Below, in pieces: positions 11,930 through 21,220 of a stretch of 64,000 nt of DNA. The DNA comes from Ostrinia nubilalis (lineage: Eukaryota; Arthropoda; Insecta; Lepidoptera; Crambidae). The stretch is from positions 1,798,001-1,862,000 of the forward strand of contig NC_087096.1 in NCBI RefSeq assembly GCF_963855985.1, written 5' to 3'. The position numbers and the translations under genes are program-made. Position 1 is the stretch's first letter; each line of letters opens with the position of its first letter. The notes under the pieces are model-generated. The model did not search any database, was not told the origin of the DNA, and worked only from the letters and a program-made list of their open reading frames with translations.

Positions 11930-12807
11930 TCAGCCATAGAACGTCCACTGCTGAACATAGGCCTCCCCCAATGCTTTCCATGTTACTCGGTTGGTAGCGG
12001 CCTGTGTCCAGCGCTTTCCTGCTACCTTTATGATGTCGTCGGTCGACCTTGTGGGTGGACGTCCCACGCTGCGTTTTCCGGTACGCGAGAAGACAATAGT
12101 CCCTTTAAATATTTATAAAAATAATTACTCACATAATCCATGACCTGTTTAAACTTGGGACATATGGGGTCGACCAACACTCCGACAGAGACGAATTTTT
12201 GCTGTAGACACGAGCTCAAAGAAGGTTTATTTATCGACTGGTCAATCTTCCTGACAGACACCCTGGCGTGATGTTTTGCAGCTAGTTTAACAAAATTGCG
12301 ATTCCCTGTAAGAATTAACAAATAAATTGTGCCAAAAAATTATGACCTAGCCCCTAATTAAGCTAAGCTTGGACTATAGCTAGCTACAATTAAAGACAAC
12401 ATGATTCTTTGCAATGAAGGGGACATTTAGCCATCAATTCAAGTGTTTAATGTCTGACACTAGTGTTTGATCTCTTTTGCTCCTATTCATATGATAGAGC
12501 AAGAAGAATTCTTCTATTGTCACTATGATTTCAAATAATAAGTACCCTACTACGAAGCAAGGTAAGATAAGCCTTTCAAAACTTTTCCATTACTTTAGAG
12601 ATAACACAATTATTAAATCATCTCACAAGTATCCTCTCCACACGTAAGCAAGCACACAAATTTGTCATTTCTGTGTCTGAAGTAGTCCACAGAAAACTCC
12701 ACCGCCCTTTGATCCAACCCTAAAATGGCCGACGGGAAAATTAGCCCCAACAAAACGACCTGCAGCCACATTTTGCCAAATATTTCTGAGGAATAAAACC
12801 TGGCCAT
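5226..12807 (-). CDS. Ionotropic receptor, IR75 family (15 exons, complete)
   Basis: Divergent ionotropic glutamate-receptor-like channel subunit; IR75 members are chemosensory receptors, several tuned to acids, usually paired with IR8a (family knowledge). Minus-strand exons: 12627-12807, 12133-12305, 11485-11668, 10991-11089, 10352-10431, 9885-10015, 9442-9502, 9241-9353, 8445-8653, 8318-8359, 7852-8036, 7376-7511, 6829-6991, 5875-6051, 5226-5280. All introns are GT-AG, phases join without a stop, and they sum to 1989 nt (662 residues plus TAG). Seen: hydrophobic signal at residues 13-30; FLRPLS before the first membrane segment (about 366-386); pore region ending SMCQQ (398-410); second segment running into YNYYTSS (428-447); last segment at about 621-643. 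Met13 (12771) is an alternative start with a cleaner signal peptide. Membership in the IR75 group is my recognition of spacing and motifs; the exact orthologue is not assigned. Intact, no frameshift. Confidence 0.85.
6093..6298. mobile_element. Harbinger-like MITE, GGCCCRGAACAGACGG family
   Basis: A 206-bp element in the receptor intron between exons 13 and 14. Inverted ends begin GGCCCGGAACAGACGGTG, with the right end complementary, and continue inward through 'aaacgcaactgcaacg'. The flanking direct repeat is TTA at 6090-6092 and 6299-6301. A second copy lies at 27029-27223. Confidence 0.8.
6330..6440 (+). repeat. tRNA-derived SINE fragment
   Basis: It contains a B-box-like word GGTTCAATTCCCGCC followed by 'ttaggcagttcgattttttcaagtta'-type sequence. 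Part of the same sequence recurs at 35386-35418, showing it is dispersed. No convincing A box or folded tRNA is visible, so this is a SINE remnant and not a tRNA gene. Confidence 0.5.
6465..6583. mobile_element. Harbinger-like MITE, GGCTGGGTTGCAC family
   Basis: The left end TAA|GGCTGGGTTGCACC is clear. The right end is altered from the usual CAGCC|TTA to 'caagtttag'. Internal words match the copy at 1488. It sits in the same receptor intron as the MITE at 6093. Confidence 0.7.
7156..7285 (-). mobile_element. RTE-like LINE 3' tail, 5' truncated
   Basis: On the minus strand it ends in the LINE's coding end and a CAT/ATG simple tail (plus strand 'ctcatcatcactatcatttcag'). 'tgctgaacataggcctccccc' and 'cctgcatccagcgcc' match the better copies. 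It lies in the receptor intron between exons 12 and 13. Confidence 0.7.
7663..7795 (-). mobile_element. RTE-like LINE 3' tail with 10-bp target duplication
   Basis: A 5'-truncated copy in the receptor intron between exons 11 and 12. The 10-bp direct repeat TGTTGCCATT flanks it at 7653-7662 and 7796-7805, which marks an intact insertion. The tail is a short (CAT)n on the plus strand. The coding remnant is the LINE C-terminus (the motif 'RWTDDLIKVAG' reads on the minus strand). Confidence 0.85.
8688..8873 (+). mobile_element. RTE-like LINE tail, GAAC-type, decayed
   Basis: The sequence begins near 'gctgttggagcagaagagttctcga' and ends 'aacgaatgaacg', paralleling the copies at 9645 and 24541 with many changes. 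It lies in the intron upstream of exon 9 of the receptor and runs antisense to the gene. Confidence 0.7.
9645..9868 (+). mobile_element. RTE-like LINE tail, GAAC-type
   Basis: A well-kept 5'-truncated copy in the receptor intron between exons 6 and 7. It covers the last part of the LINE frame (EW..R, SVGR, RWIDDLVKVAGR-like words) and ends in an AACGAACGAACG tail. It is antisense to the receptor gene. Confidence 0.8.
10077..10232. mobile_element. MITE with ~50-bp inverted ends
   Basis: The left arm 10077-10128 (AAAATAGTAAAACACGGGTC onward) is the inverted complement of 10181-10232, with a few mismatches and a central ~50-bp loop. It lies in the receptor intron between exons 5 and 6. A half copy is present at about 35582-35660. 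The target duplication is uncertain, although ATCTTATGTT occurs directly on both sides (10036 and 10236). Confidence 0.65.
10568..10950 (+). pseudogene. RTE-like LINE ORF, C-terminal fragment
   Basis: About 110 codons of the end of a non-LTR reverse transcriptase protein, in the receptor intron between exons 4 and 5. Recognisable words are MERTMLGVSL, KWQWAGHI, SVGRP, RWTDDIVKVAG and a terminal EAYVQQ. An in-frame TAG interrupts the usual end. The 3' tail is (ATG)n. The reverse transcriptase core is absent, so it is a dead, 5'-truncated copy. Confidence 0.8.
11182..11226. repeat. Near-perfect 22-bp-arm palindrome
   Basis: Arms 11182-11203 and 11205-11226 are exact inverted complements separated by one base. 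It lies in the receptor intron between exons 3 and 4 at the edge of a dispersed repeat (11230-11330). Confidence 0.75.
11230..11330 (+). repeat. Dispersed repeat 'ccactgctt.gggacaata'
   Basis: The words 'attaaccctgccactgcttt', 'gggacaata', 'ggccagtgctgagaagaagc' recur at 36375-36480 (reverse), 42885-42920 and 44845-44890, showing a dispersed family. The family is not one I can name. Confidence 0.55.
11890..12090 (-). mobile_element. RTE-like LINE tail, ATG-type
   Basis: It starts on the plus strand with an uninterrupted (ATC)n run of about 11 units (11893-11926), then the minus-strand LINE C-terminus through 'gtgggacgtccacc' and 'ggaaaacgcagc'. It lies in the receptor intron between exons 2 and 3. 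It has the same 3' end as 10568-10950 in the opposite orientation. Confidence 0.8.
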
Positions 12808-13002
12808 AATGACTGTATAGAGAATATTTGAAATCGCGAAATAATGGAAATAGACCCGTCATATTTGGCTTTGAAGTCGAACAATAATTGGGGCAATTTT
12901 GCATCGAGCGAAATTATGCTTTTTGTTCAGATTGACAGCCGGTTGACGAGTGATTTTGTAATCGAAAACCTTTTAGGCCTGCGACTAATTCGGTTTCAAT
13001 AT

Positions 13003-13042
13003 TTGATCTAGTCAAAGTTAAAGTAAGATGGTGCAACTCAGC
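13003..13042. repeat. Half copy of GGCTGGGTTGCAC MITE
   Basis: Only the right half is present ('agttaaagtaagatggtgcaactcagcc' followed by TTA). The left inverted end is missing. Confidence 0.6.
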
Positions 13043-14240
13043 CTTAGAGAGTTTAACACTTGAAAATAATTTGGTAATTTAATTTTATTTCCAGTTGGAG
13101 GATGATTAAAATCTTCAATTATTACGCTAATCGACATTGTTAATCCCTAAAACCATTAGAACATAATAAATACTGTCACTGTGTAGATAAATTTTGTAAA
13201 TTAGGTCTTTTTGTGTTAGGATATTCCATGATTTTCAGATCTAAATAGCGGAGAAAACTGTGTTCACAAATAAGGCTACTAATTTTCTTTATGAACATGA
13301 ACAATGAACATAGCGCGAAGTTTTCATTAAATTTTGTTGCATCTAGTCACTCTAGTGCATGAAGTTATTGTGGAATTTAACTTTTAACCGAAGAATGAAT
13401 TTCGACGAATTAAAAAATCAGCTCTAAATTTGCCCTCTCTGACAGAAGCTACGTTCCGTACGCTACGTATGTTCTACCAACACTTACCCATGTGACATGC
13501 AATAAATAATTTGAATTTCAAGCTATCACGTTCGATATCAAATTGTTTCTGAAAACTTTCCATCGATAGATTTCAATCGTCTCTCGAAACTTTTTGTTTC
13601 CAAAGGCATAATTGGGATTTATTTCATTTGCTGAGTCCCGATCGCCGAGGATTGTCCGGACGAACCGGTTCGGTCATGAATAGTTTTCAAAATACCGATT
13701 CATTGCAGGGCACATTGTTACGACACTAGAGTAGGGCGACCATGTGGGAGGAAAACTGAGAAATGTGAAAGGATTTTCCTTTTTTTTTCGACAGAGAATC
13801 TGTTTCTTATACGATGCAAATTGAGCTCATAATTATTTCAATCACTGGAATATAATTTGTTTATTTATTTGCTGGTGGTATTTATATGGTAAATAATACG
13901 CAAAGTTGGTAATCGATGCCTTGCTAACATATTTTCATAACTCGCAGTGCATTATTGCATTTTTTATCAATAGCCACATTTCAAGCAAAACTAAATATAA
14001 GTTCTGAAAATAATTTTTATAGCAAATGATATTCAGTAAGTAGTTTTTCCTCCATGATAGTGTCAATCGTGCTATAATTTGGATACGAATCAATACTTTA
14101 TAACAAAAATAATTGGGATACGTCGTGCTCTATTACGTAGACCGTATGGTGGTGTCCATTGCAGACTATAGACTTTGGACCTTTCAAATCGTTTCTTAGT
14201 TTCTTTCCTTCTAGAGTTTGTCCCACTATTTCCCTAACTT
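13043..14240. other. Upstream of the receptor gene, no gene seen
   Basis: No coding region is supported. A CG-containing patch occurs at about 13630-13680. The receptor promoter should lie somewhere in 12808-13500, but I see no TATA box or initiator placed well enough to call. Confidence 0.45.
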
Positions 14241-14481
14241 TTAAAGGTTTTAAACCTTTGTTTGTCACCTGTCATCCGCTTTGCAATGGAGGGAAGTCCA
14301 ACCTTAATTTCGAACTCCTCCTATGTTCTTCTGATTAATTTCGTTGCGGGTCCAATGACAGTTTAACTTTCCCCCGGGACAAACTTGACCTTCATTGGTT
14401 GGGTTTTTGTGGCGGTCAAGCTGTAGATCCTGGCTACACAGGAGTTGCAGTGGTGGGAACGAGAGGTGGGAATAGTCCCGT
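14241..14481 (+). repeat. 240-bp dispersed repeat, copy 1
   Basis: It begins with the self-complementary word AAAGGTTTTAAACCTTT and ends at 'aggtgggaatagtcccg'. Its reverse complement lies at 17791-18030 with only scattered changes, and a truncated third copy is at 62868-63010. No protein of known type is encoded. Confidence 0.7.
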
Positions 14482-15727
14482 ATTTCCCTAACTTCTAGCC
14501 AACCTACTGAACCGACGCCGGTCTCTCGCCGGCATTCCGTCCCTAATTGGACGAGTTTCGGCGCATTCCGGCGCGGGCGCCAAACATTACAGTTTCTTCG
14601 TGTCCGCGGGTAATGAGCGTACCTGGTTTACGTGGGGGTATTGTGTAAAAAGGAGGAAATGGGGGTAGCTGAGGATAAAAAGAAACTGCTGTGGAAGAAA
14701 TTTTTAGGGTTATTGGTAGACTAGATGGTTCGACGAACGTCGTACCGCCCAGCCAATGAATGAATTTGTGACATCAAAAAAATAAACAAAATATAAGTTT
14801 TTTTTTTACTAAGCCCTTCACAGTATAGATCCTTAAAAATAAACTAGACTAGGCCAAGAATTTGTCACCTATAGTGTGGGGGACTGGTGCCAAAAACGGT
14901 TTAAAAAAAGAAACCTGTGCTAAGGGATATGAGGTATCAAGAAAACGGCAAAGTTAATACCTAATTAAAAAAATCATTATCGAAGTTTTCATACAAATCT
15001 GGATGAATCTTAGGGCACTAGCTAGGTCACTGTCTATATCAGGGGAACATGCAATCGAAAAATAGTTCACATTCGAAAAATAATTCGAAGATCGTTCAGA
15101 TCGGACCGTAACACAAGTTCGTAATATACGGAAAAAATTCGATTGCATGAGAATCGTATCCCAGAAAGGCCTACCTTTTATCGGAATCTACGTATACATA
15201 ATCCTAGGAAAAAGCCAGTATCTTAAATTAAAGTATAATTTGGATCTCTTCAAGGCGAAAGTGAATAGGAACTTATAAGGTAGGTAAATACCATTCTAGA
15301 CGGCATATCACTTACATCAATGATTGCGGTCAAATACCTGCCTTTTTCTTCATAAAAAAAGATGCAGATGTCCAGTTTTGTCCAACCAGCTGCTATCCAA
15401 AAGTTACCAAATAGCAGACCCTGTCTCCACGGTCATACATCACAGGATAAAAGTACATCCAAGTTAAGGTGGCCATAAATCATGCGCCAAGTCGCCGCTA
15501 ATATAAATGCATGGACTTGCTGTTCCCAGCCTCATGTGAATACAGAATATCAGGGTATAACTCTATCTTCGTACTTGGCTTTTGTTCTGAGTTCGGTTAA
15601 CTTTGCAGCAGTGCTGTCGATTTGTGTCGAATATGTCGATATTTTATCGATACATAGTTAGGTTTTATCGTAGCTCATAATAATATGGTCTGCGTTGAGT
15701 GGTTGGGCGGTTAAGTTTATACTCTTA
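14482..15727. other. Intergenic, repeat fragment only
   Basis: No gene is supported. A CG-rich patch (14515-14640) and the minus-strand dispersed repeat at about 15255-15355 (matching 4250-4375) are the visible features. Confidence 0.5.
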
Positions 15728-15855
15728 GGCTGGGATGCACGGTGCACCATCTAACTTTAACTTTGATAAACGTCAAAAATCTGTCAAACTCCATACAAAA
15801 GCACCGGTTATTGTTATTGTTACGGTTAATTAAAATAAGATGGTGAAACTCAGCA
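15728..15855. mobile_element. Harbinger-like MITE, GGCTGGGTTGCAC family
   Basis: TTA at 15725-15727 and 15856-15858 flanks a 128-bp element. The left end carries a small duplication of 'gcac' (GGCTGGGATGCACGGTGCACC). The right end reads CAGCA. Confidence 0.7.
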
Positions 15856-15858
15856 TTA

Positions 15859-17790
15859 GTTTTATTTTTTTTGCACTTACTGAGTGCTTGCCGGGCGAGT
15901 GCAAAATAAATCAGTAGGTAGATATAAAAATAGAAACTCTACTAATTGCAATAAAATTGTGCCACACAAATACAGTTCGAATATTTAATGTAGATACAGG
16001 CGACAGCACTCCAGACTCTGCATTTTTGCTTCAAAATGGCACCTGTTACTACTTACATTAGAGGCCGCAGTGTCACTGATATCGATACAAATAGTTCATC
16101 GATAATTTTCCCATTAATAACTTTACCGCACTATCTTAAAGCATTCCTTTAAGTTAGCGGTTGTTTGTAGCTAGTTTTAAAAGTAAGATTGTATAAATTG
16201 CACAGTTAAAACTTACAAATAGTGCAGCCTCTAGGGTAACGTATGATTTGTGAGGAATACTAAGTTTCGCTTCATTTTAACGCGTTGTATCTGCATTGTG
16301 AAGGCCACTTAACAGAATACTTGCTATGTAAAGAATCTACATGGGCCTTAGATATTTTTTTTTTATAAATACATAATATCTGAAAGCAAAAGCATAAATT
16401 CAAGGGATGTATGTCTAGTATAAGCTCTAATCTTTAAATTGATACATTTTTGCCTGTGTTTTTCGGATTTTGACCTGAGACACTTGGAGATCTAAAGGCC
16501 AGGTTATTTATACTACTCGTTCCACCAAAACATCGATACATCTTTAACTACGGCACTTAGGTATTCAGAAAAATAATATTATTTAAGTAGGTAGGAAGTA
16601 CCTTTCACACATAATAAATATTATATTAGCAAACATCTCCAAATATTCTTTGGAATAGGGCCTAAAGAACATAAATCAAGATCAAGCCGGAGTAGGCGCA
16701 AAAACCATATCAGTTGGGCCTGGACCCTGTTAAATCTACATAGTCCTTAAAAAGAGCCGACAGAGACGAATTTTAGTTTGGACTTAGGATGGCACTTAGG
16801 TTTTTGATATCTTGCCTTCTTTTTTCGTGATTCGAGAATTCTTTACTAGGTATGTCATATAAATCATAACGAGAAAATCTAATTATACTATGCCTTACTA
16901 ACTTGATATTTACAAAAGAAAGGTTGTGTGAGTATTACAATAACGGTGAATAGAGAAAAACTTCTTATAAAGCAGTAGAACTATAACCAAAGGTCGACTC
17001 TACCACGTCTATACGCGCGGTTTTTACATTTTCTGTCTATTCAAAATCCAAACAGGCGAAGCAGCATGCAGAAACTACCGAGAAAATAAGGAGAACCCAA
17101 CAAAAAGTTAATAAAGTCCCTAATTTATTGTGCGCGCATTTTCTTTCATAATTCACTTTGTGAAATCTCAAGCTTCGAAGTCCTCGTCAGCGACCCTTTG
17201 GGCCCTTACATTCTTCCATTTATCCCGGGATACGTGCATGGGGGTTATTCCAAAAAACGGTATCCGAAGTTTCGAATGTTTCCATCTCTCTCACGCAATG
17301 CGAGATTCCAGCATGAGCGACAGTGATAGATAGACCCGAAACTACGTAAACAGTGTTTTTTAGAGTAACCCTACAGCCCTGTACTCTTGATCAGATTGGT
17401 ATCAGGGACGCGACATTTGACAGATGTTTGGACTTTAATGCAAGGCATTAAGGCTGATTGGAAATAACAATCGGCAGTTATCTAGTGGAAATCGATTTCA
17501 GAGTAAGGGTCAGGAGTTGTTAAGGACGGGATACAATGGACATGGCATAATGGGCGACCTTTACGTGCTTAATGTTGGTCACGATTTTTGAAGGAGATAT
17601 TTTACTTTTTATACATTTATTTTGGTAACACACAAAACATAATATTACTAAGCAAAATAAAAAATGCAGACATTCAGAGCATATCTAAAAAGTGTGTGAT
17701 GAGATCTATATTTTTAAATAAAAACACTAAAAACTGTTTTATTGTTACAGGTACTTCAAGACAGCTCTCTTCTAGGATCGACTATAGTAA
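15859..17790. other. Intergenic, no gene seen
   Basis: AT-rich sequence without a supported gene or repeat end. A more GC-balanced patch at 17130-17340 is open on the plus strand, but its translation is not recognisable and lacks splice context. Confidence 0.45.
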
Positions 17791-18030
17791 ACGGGACTAT
17801 TCCCACCTCTCGTTCCCACCACTGCAACTCCTGTGTAGCCAGGATCTACAGCTTGACCGCCACAAAGACCCATCCAATGAAGGTCAAGTTTGTCCCGGGG
17901 GAAAGTTAAACTGTCATTGGACCCGCAACGAAATTAATCAGAAGAACATTGGAGGAGTTCGAAATTAAGGTTCGACTTCCCTCCATTGCAAAGCGGATGA
18001 CAGGTGACAAAAAAAGGTTTAAAACCTTTA
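17791..18030 (-). repeat. 240-bp dispersed repeat, copy 2 (inverted)
   Basis: Reverse complement of 14241-14481. Blocks such as 'caggatctacagcttgaccg', 'tgtcattggacccgcaacga' and 'tgcaaagcggatgacaggtg' correspond in mirrored order. Confidence 0.7.
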
Positions 18031-18142
18031 AGAAAAAATTATCGACTTTAGTAGGTAACAGTAAGAATTGAAACATGCGCCATCGGGAAGTTTTCCGCGT
18101 TACAATTATGACACAATTTTACCCAACTTTAGTGAAATCTAA

Positions 18143-18310
18143 GCCTTGGTTACCGTCTTCTTTAACTTTAACAAACGTCAAAATTCTGTCAAACTCCATA
18201 CAAAAATACGGTTATAAGTACCTGTTATGGTTATACTACTTTGCCTGGCCCATTCCCATTTTACCTGTTATGGTTATAGTCATGGTTAAAATAAGGTGGT
18301 GCAACGGCCG
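18143..18310. repeat. Degraded GGCTGGGTTGCAC MITE
   Basis: Internal words (aacgtcaaaattctgtcaaa, ccatacaaaa) and the 'aaggtggtgcaac' right side are recognisable. About 45 extra bases ('cctggcccattcccatttta' region) interrupt it, and both ends are diverged. Confidence 0.55.
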
Positions 18311-18319
18311 TTTGGTGTA

Positions 18320-18568
18320 AGTAGTGTTTCAGAACGGACTACTATGCCGAGAGGTCCCGGGTTCGATTCCCGGCCGGGCAGAAATTGAAATGATGAATTT
18401 TAATTTCTGTGACGGGTCTGGGTGTTACTATGTATAATATGTATGTATTTAAAAAAAAAGTATATAAGTAGTATATCCGTTAAGCTAGCACCCATAACAC
18501 AAGCATATTGCTTACTTTGGGGCTAGATGGCGCTGTGTGTGATTGTCCAAAGATATTAAAAAAAAAAA
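18320..18568 (+). mobile_element. tRNA-derived SINE
   Basis: A pol III B box (GGTTCGATTCC within 'cccgggttcgattcccggcc') is followed by a body with 'gtgacgggtctgggtgtt', 'agtatatccgtt', 'acccataacacaagc', 'ttactttggggctagatggc' and a terminal A run. I recognise this body as a common lepidopteran SINE type. The A box is missing or diverged, so the copy is probably 5'-truncated. Confidence 0.7.
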
Positions 18569-19121
18569 TTAACTCAGCCTTAGTAGGTAATTTGTTTTCA
18601 CAAAATTAAGCAAAAAGTAAAATCAAATTGTACTAAACGTCGCTGGAAAACTTTTATTTTTATAACTAGATACCTACATAAATATTTTTTACTTACTTTT
18701 GTAATCTTTAATGCAATTTAATTCGAATTTTTAGCATTCTTTGCCAGTCTAATCTCAGTTTCACAGTCTTTATATTATTATTTTCACCCTGTATTATTCC
18801 AGCAGTCTTCAGTCCCACGCGGCATACTCGAGACATACTTAACCCTTTGACGCCGAAGTCTTGCGGTAATTAACGAAATATTTGTCAGGCCGATTGCAGA
18901 ATGCTTTGTCTTAGAGGCTCGGCATTGTTTAGGAATAATTCAGTTTATTTGAGCCTTTTGGCTTTTATGGTGAGCGAATGGAATATCGTCAGGAATAGCG
19001 TAGGATAGAGAGGTTTACATTAATGGTTTAAATTTTAGGTTGGGACTGACGTATCTTTTTTGATACGCATATTTAAGAGTAGATACTTACAACACCCTGA
19101 AGCTTCAACTATAAGTTGAAG
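18569..19121. other. Intergenic, no gene seen
   Basis: AT-rich sequence without recognisable coding or repeat structure. Confidence 0.45.
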
Positions 19122-19545
19122 CATTAGTCTAACGTCCAATTTGCATGTTCTCTAGAAAATGTAAGTCGCACTTCGCAAAGGTATCGGAGAAGTTCTGGTC
19201 CTCGAGCTGGTCTTCGAATATGCAAGTTACGTTGCTCCAACCTTCTTCTTATTGTGTGCTCACTGACATTCACTGGGCTTGCTGTTTGTAAACGCTGGCG
19301 TATCTCAAACGTACTGAGAAACCGATTTCTTGATATTGCAAGTACGATAATCCGGTCATCGCGCGCTGACATACACCTTAATTCCTCACTTCTTGGTCTT
19401 ATTGTGTAAAGGGCGATCTGGCCATGCCTTTTTAATGCATATTTTAAGTTTTACGGGATAAATTTAAAGTTTCTGCCATCTCCCACTGCGTACGCCCTTG
19501 ACTTCTAAGTAACACTATTTGAGCAACTTGAGCTGGAGTAATGGG
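19122..19545 (-). pseudogene. Tc1-like transposase, N-terminal fragment with frameshift
   Basis: Reading on the minus strand, a start at about 19545 opens a helix-turn-helix segment (words QIVLLRSQGRTQWEMAETLN) that stops at a TAA after RKT. A frame change then gives a second HTH-like segment (SARDDRIIVLAISRNR, STFEIRQRL, TIRRRLEQRNL, FSREHANWT). This is the paired DNA-binding domain layout of Tc1-type transposases. The sequence ends before the catalytic DDE domain, so it cannot be active. No terminal inverted repeats were located beside it. Confidence 0.75.
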
Positions 19546-20826
19546 CATTATTCTCAAATTATGGAAACGAGAATGACCCTAAGATTAATTTAAAAACAGA
19601 AAACAAAACGCCAAAGCCTTAGAACATTTAATATCGAATTTAAACTTTCCCGTACTCTTTGTGCTCCAACAACGACATACGATTCTAGAGTCATAAAAGT
19701 TAAACAGAGGCACTTTTTTATGAATCTAGTCTCTTAAATTAACAAAAACAAATGTTCTGTTAACATGTCACACGAAACTTAGGCATACAACACCAATTTG
19801 GCCTCATATCTGGTTGTTTTTAGGCTTGGGCCAAATTCCGTGCCGCTGAGTGTATTACAGTTGGATTTTGAAAATTTTCCTTTGGATTTTCCGATAGCGA
19901 GCTCCAATTACGTTCTTCGCCTGATTTCTGTCCAAAAAGGTATAAAAAGTGAAAATATTACGAGTCTAGTGAATGTAGCGAAAGATCCCTTTGAGGAGAC
20001 TGCAGTGGATGTATGGATGGAATTTTTAGTGCACACTAGTTCTGAGGGTGGGTTTGCTTGCTTATCGCGTGAGTTTTCACATAGTGAAATTGATTAGATT
20101 AATTTTGGTCTTGTAAGATTTCTTAACTTATTATTGTATAGATAGTGTATTAATTGAAAAGAATTCTAGTTTTTTTTATGTGACAGGATGTAAATGTTAC
20201 ATAAATAATTTAAGATATCCTATGTAAAAAAGTAGCATAGAAAAATTTCCATGTAAAGCTTTTAATAGAATTTAATTTTTAATATTAGTCTGAAAGTTAA
20301 TTAGCTAGTAACTATGTAAGCTTTATTTAGTATAGTGAAATACCTAAGTACAAAGGTTTCGTAACACCTATTTATTATATTTTATCAATTAGCCTTTAAA
20401 TACAAACTGGACTTGCTTGCCATTTTAATAGTCTCTCTCATTAGCTATCAAATAAGTAAGTAGCTCTAGAAATGCGACATGATCTTTTATTAAATTACAA
20501 AGTATTGCATAACGAGACCACAATTCTCTAAAATCAAAATTTCTTCTTACAAAAATAGGAAAATGTGTCACAGACAGACAAGCAGACATTATTCTTAATG
20601 AACCCCGGTCCCTTTTGGCAGCGGGGCCTGGCCTGCCGCCAGCAGTCTTCAGAGGCTGATTGCAATTTCGTCTCACCTACGTGACGAACAAAATACTTCG
20701 GTATACTTGTTTTAGAGGTTTGCCAGGAAAGCTGAAGTTTTATTGTGTGATGCCAGCTCTCTTCTTTTGAAGTTAATATAATGTTTAAGATAAAGCTGCT
20801 GTAGAATGACCTTAGGTAGGTACGTA
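19546..20826. other. Intergenic, one unassigned open frame
   Basis: An open plus-strand frame of 99 codons lies at 19798-20097. It shows no signal peptide, domain or splice context that I recognise, and its composition does not stand out. I do not call it a gene. Confidence 0.4.
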
Positions 20827-21220
20827 TACAGGGTGTCCCAGAATGGGTGAATCAAACTGCTAGGGGAGGTAGCTCTACTAATGTACTATGCCTAAAAAAT
20901 ATGAAAAAAAATTTTTGAGTTCGGATTTTTTGTTAAATAAAGTGCTCTAAACTCGAAATCTAGACATTATTTTCAAAAGTTTGTTTACAGATAAACGAAG
21001 CGATCATGTACAATTAATATTAGTAAGAAAAAAGTACAAATAAACTCCAAACGCAGCAATTATATCCAGATACTTAGGCAAAGCTGAATTATTTTCACTA
21101 TTTCAAAAAAATTTTTTTTTGTTTCCATTGCGCTTTATTTTTTTTCATATTTTTCAGGGATAGTACATTAGTAGAGCTATCCCCTAGCAGTTTGATTCAC
21201 CCATTCTGGGACACCCTGTA
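20827..21220. mobile_element. TIR element, TACAGGGTGTCCC family
   Basis: A 394-bp element with ends TACAGGGTGTCCCAGAATGG and its complement. The inverted match continues inward for about 60 bp ('gaatcaaactgctagggg', 'agctctactaatgtacta'). TA is at both ends. There is no coding capacity. Confidence 0.75.

Noticed and set aside
19798..20097. 99-codon plus-strand open frame
   Set aside because: No known domain, no neighbouring exon with compatible splice signals, and no repeat family link, so it is not supportable as a gene.
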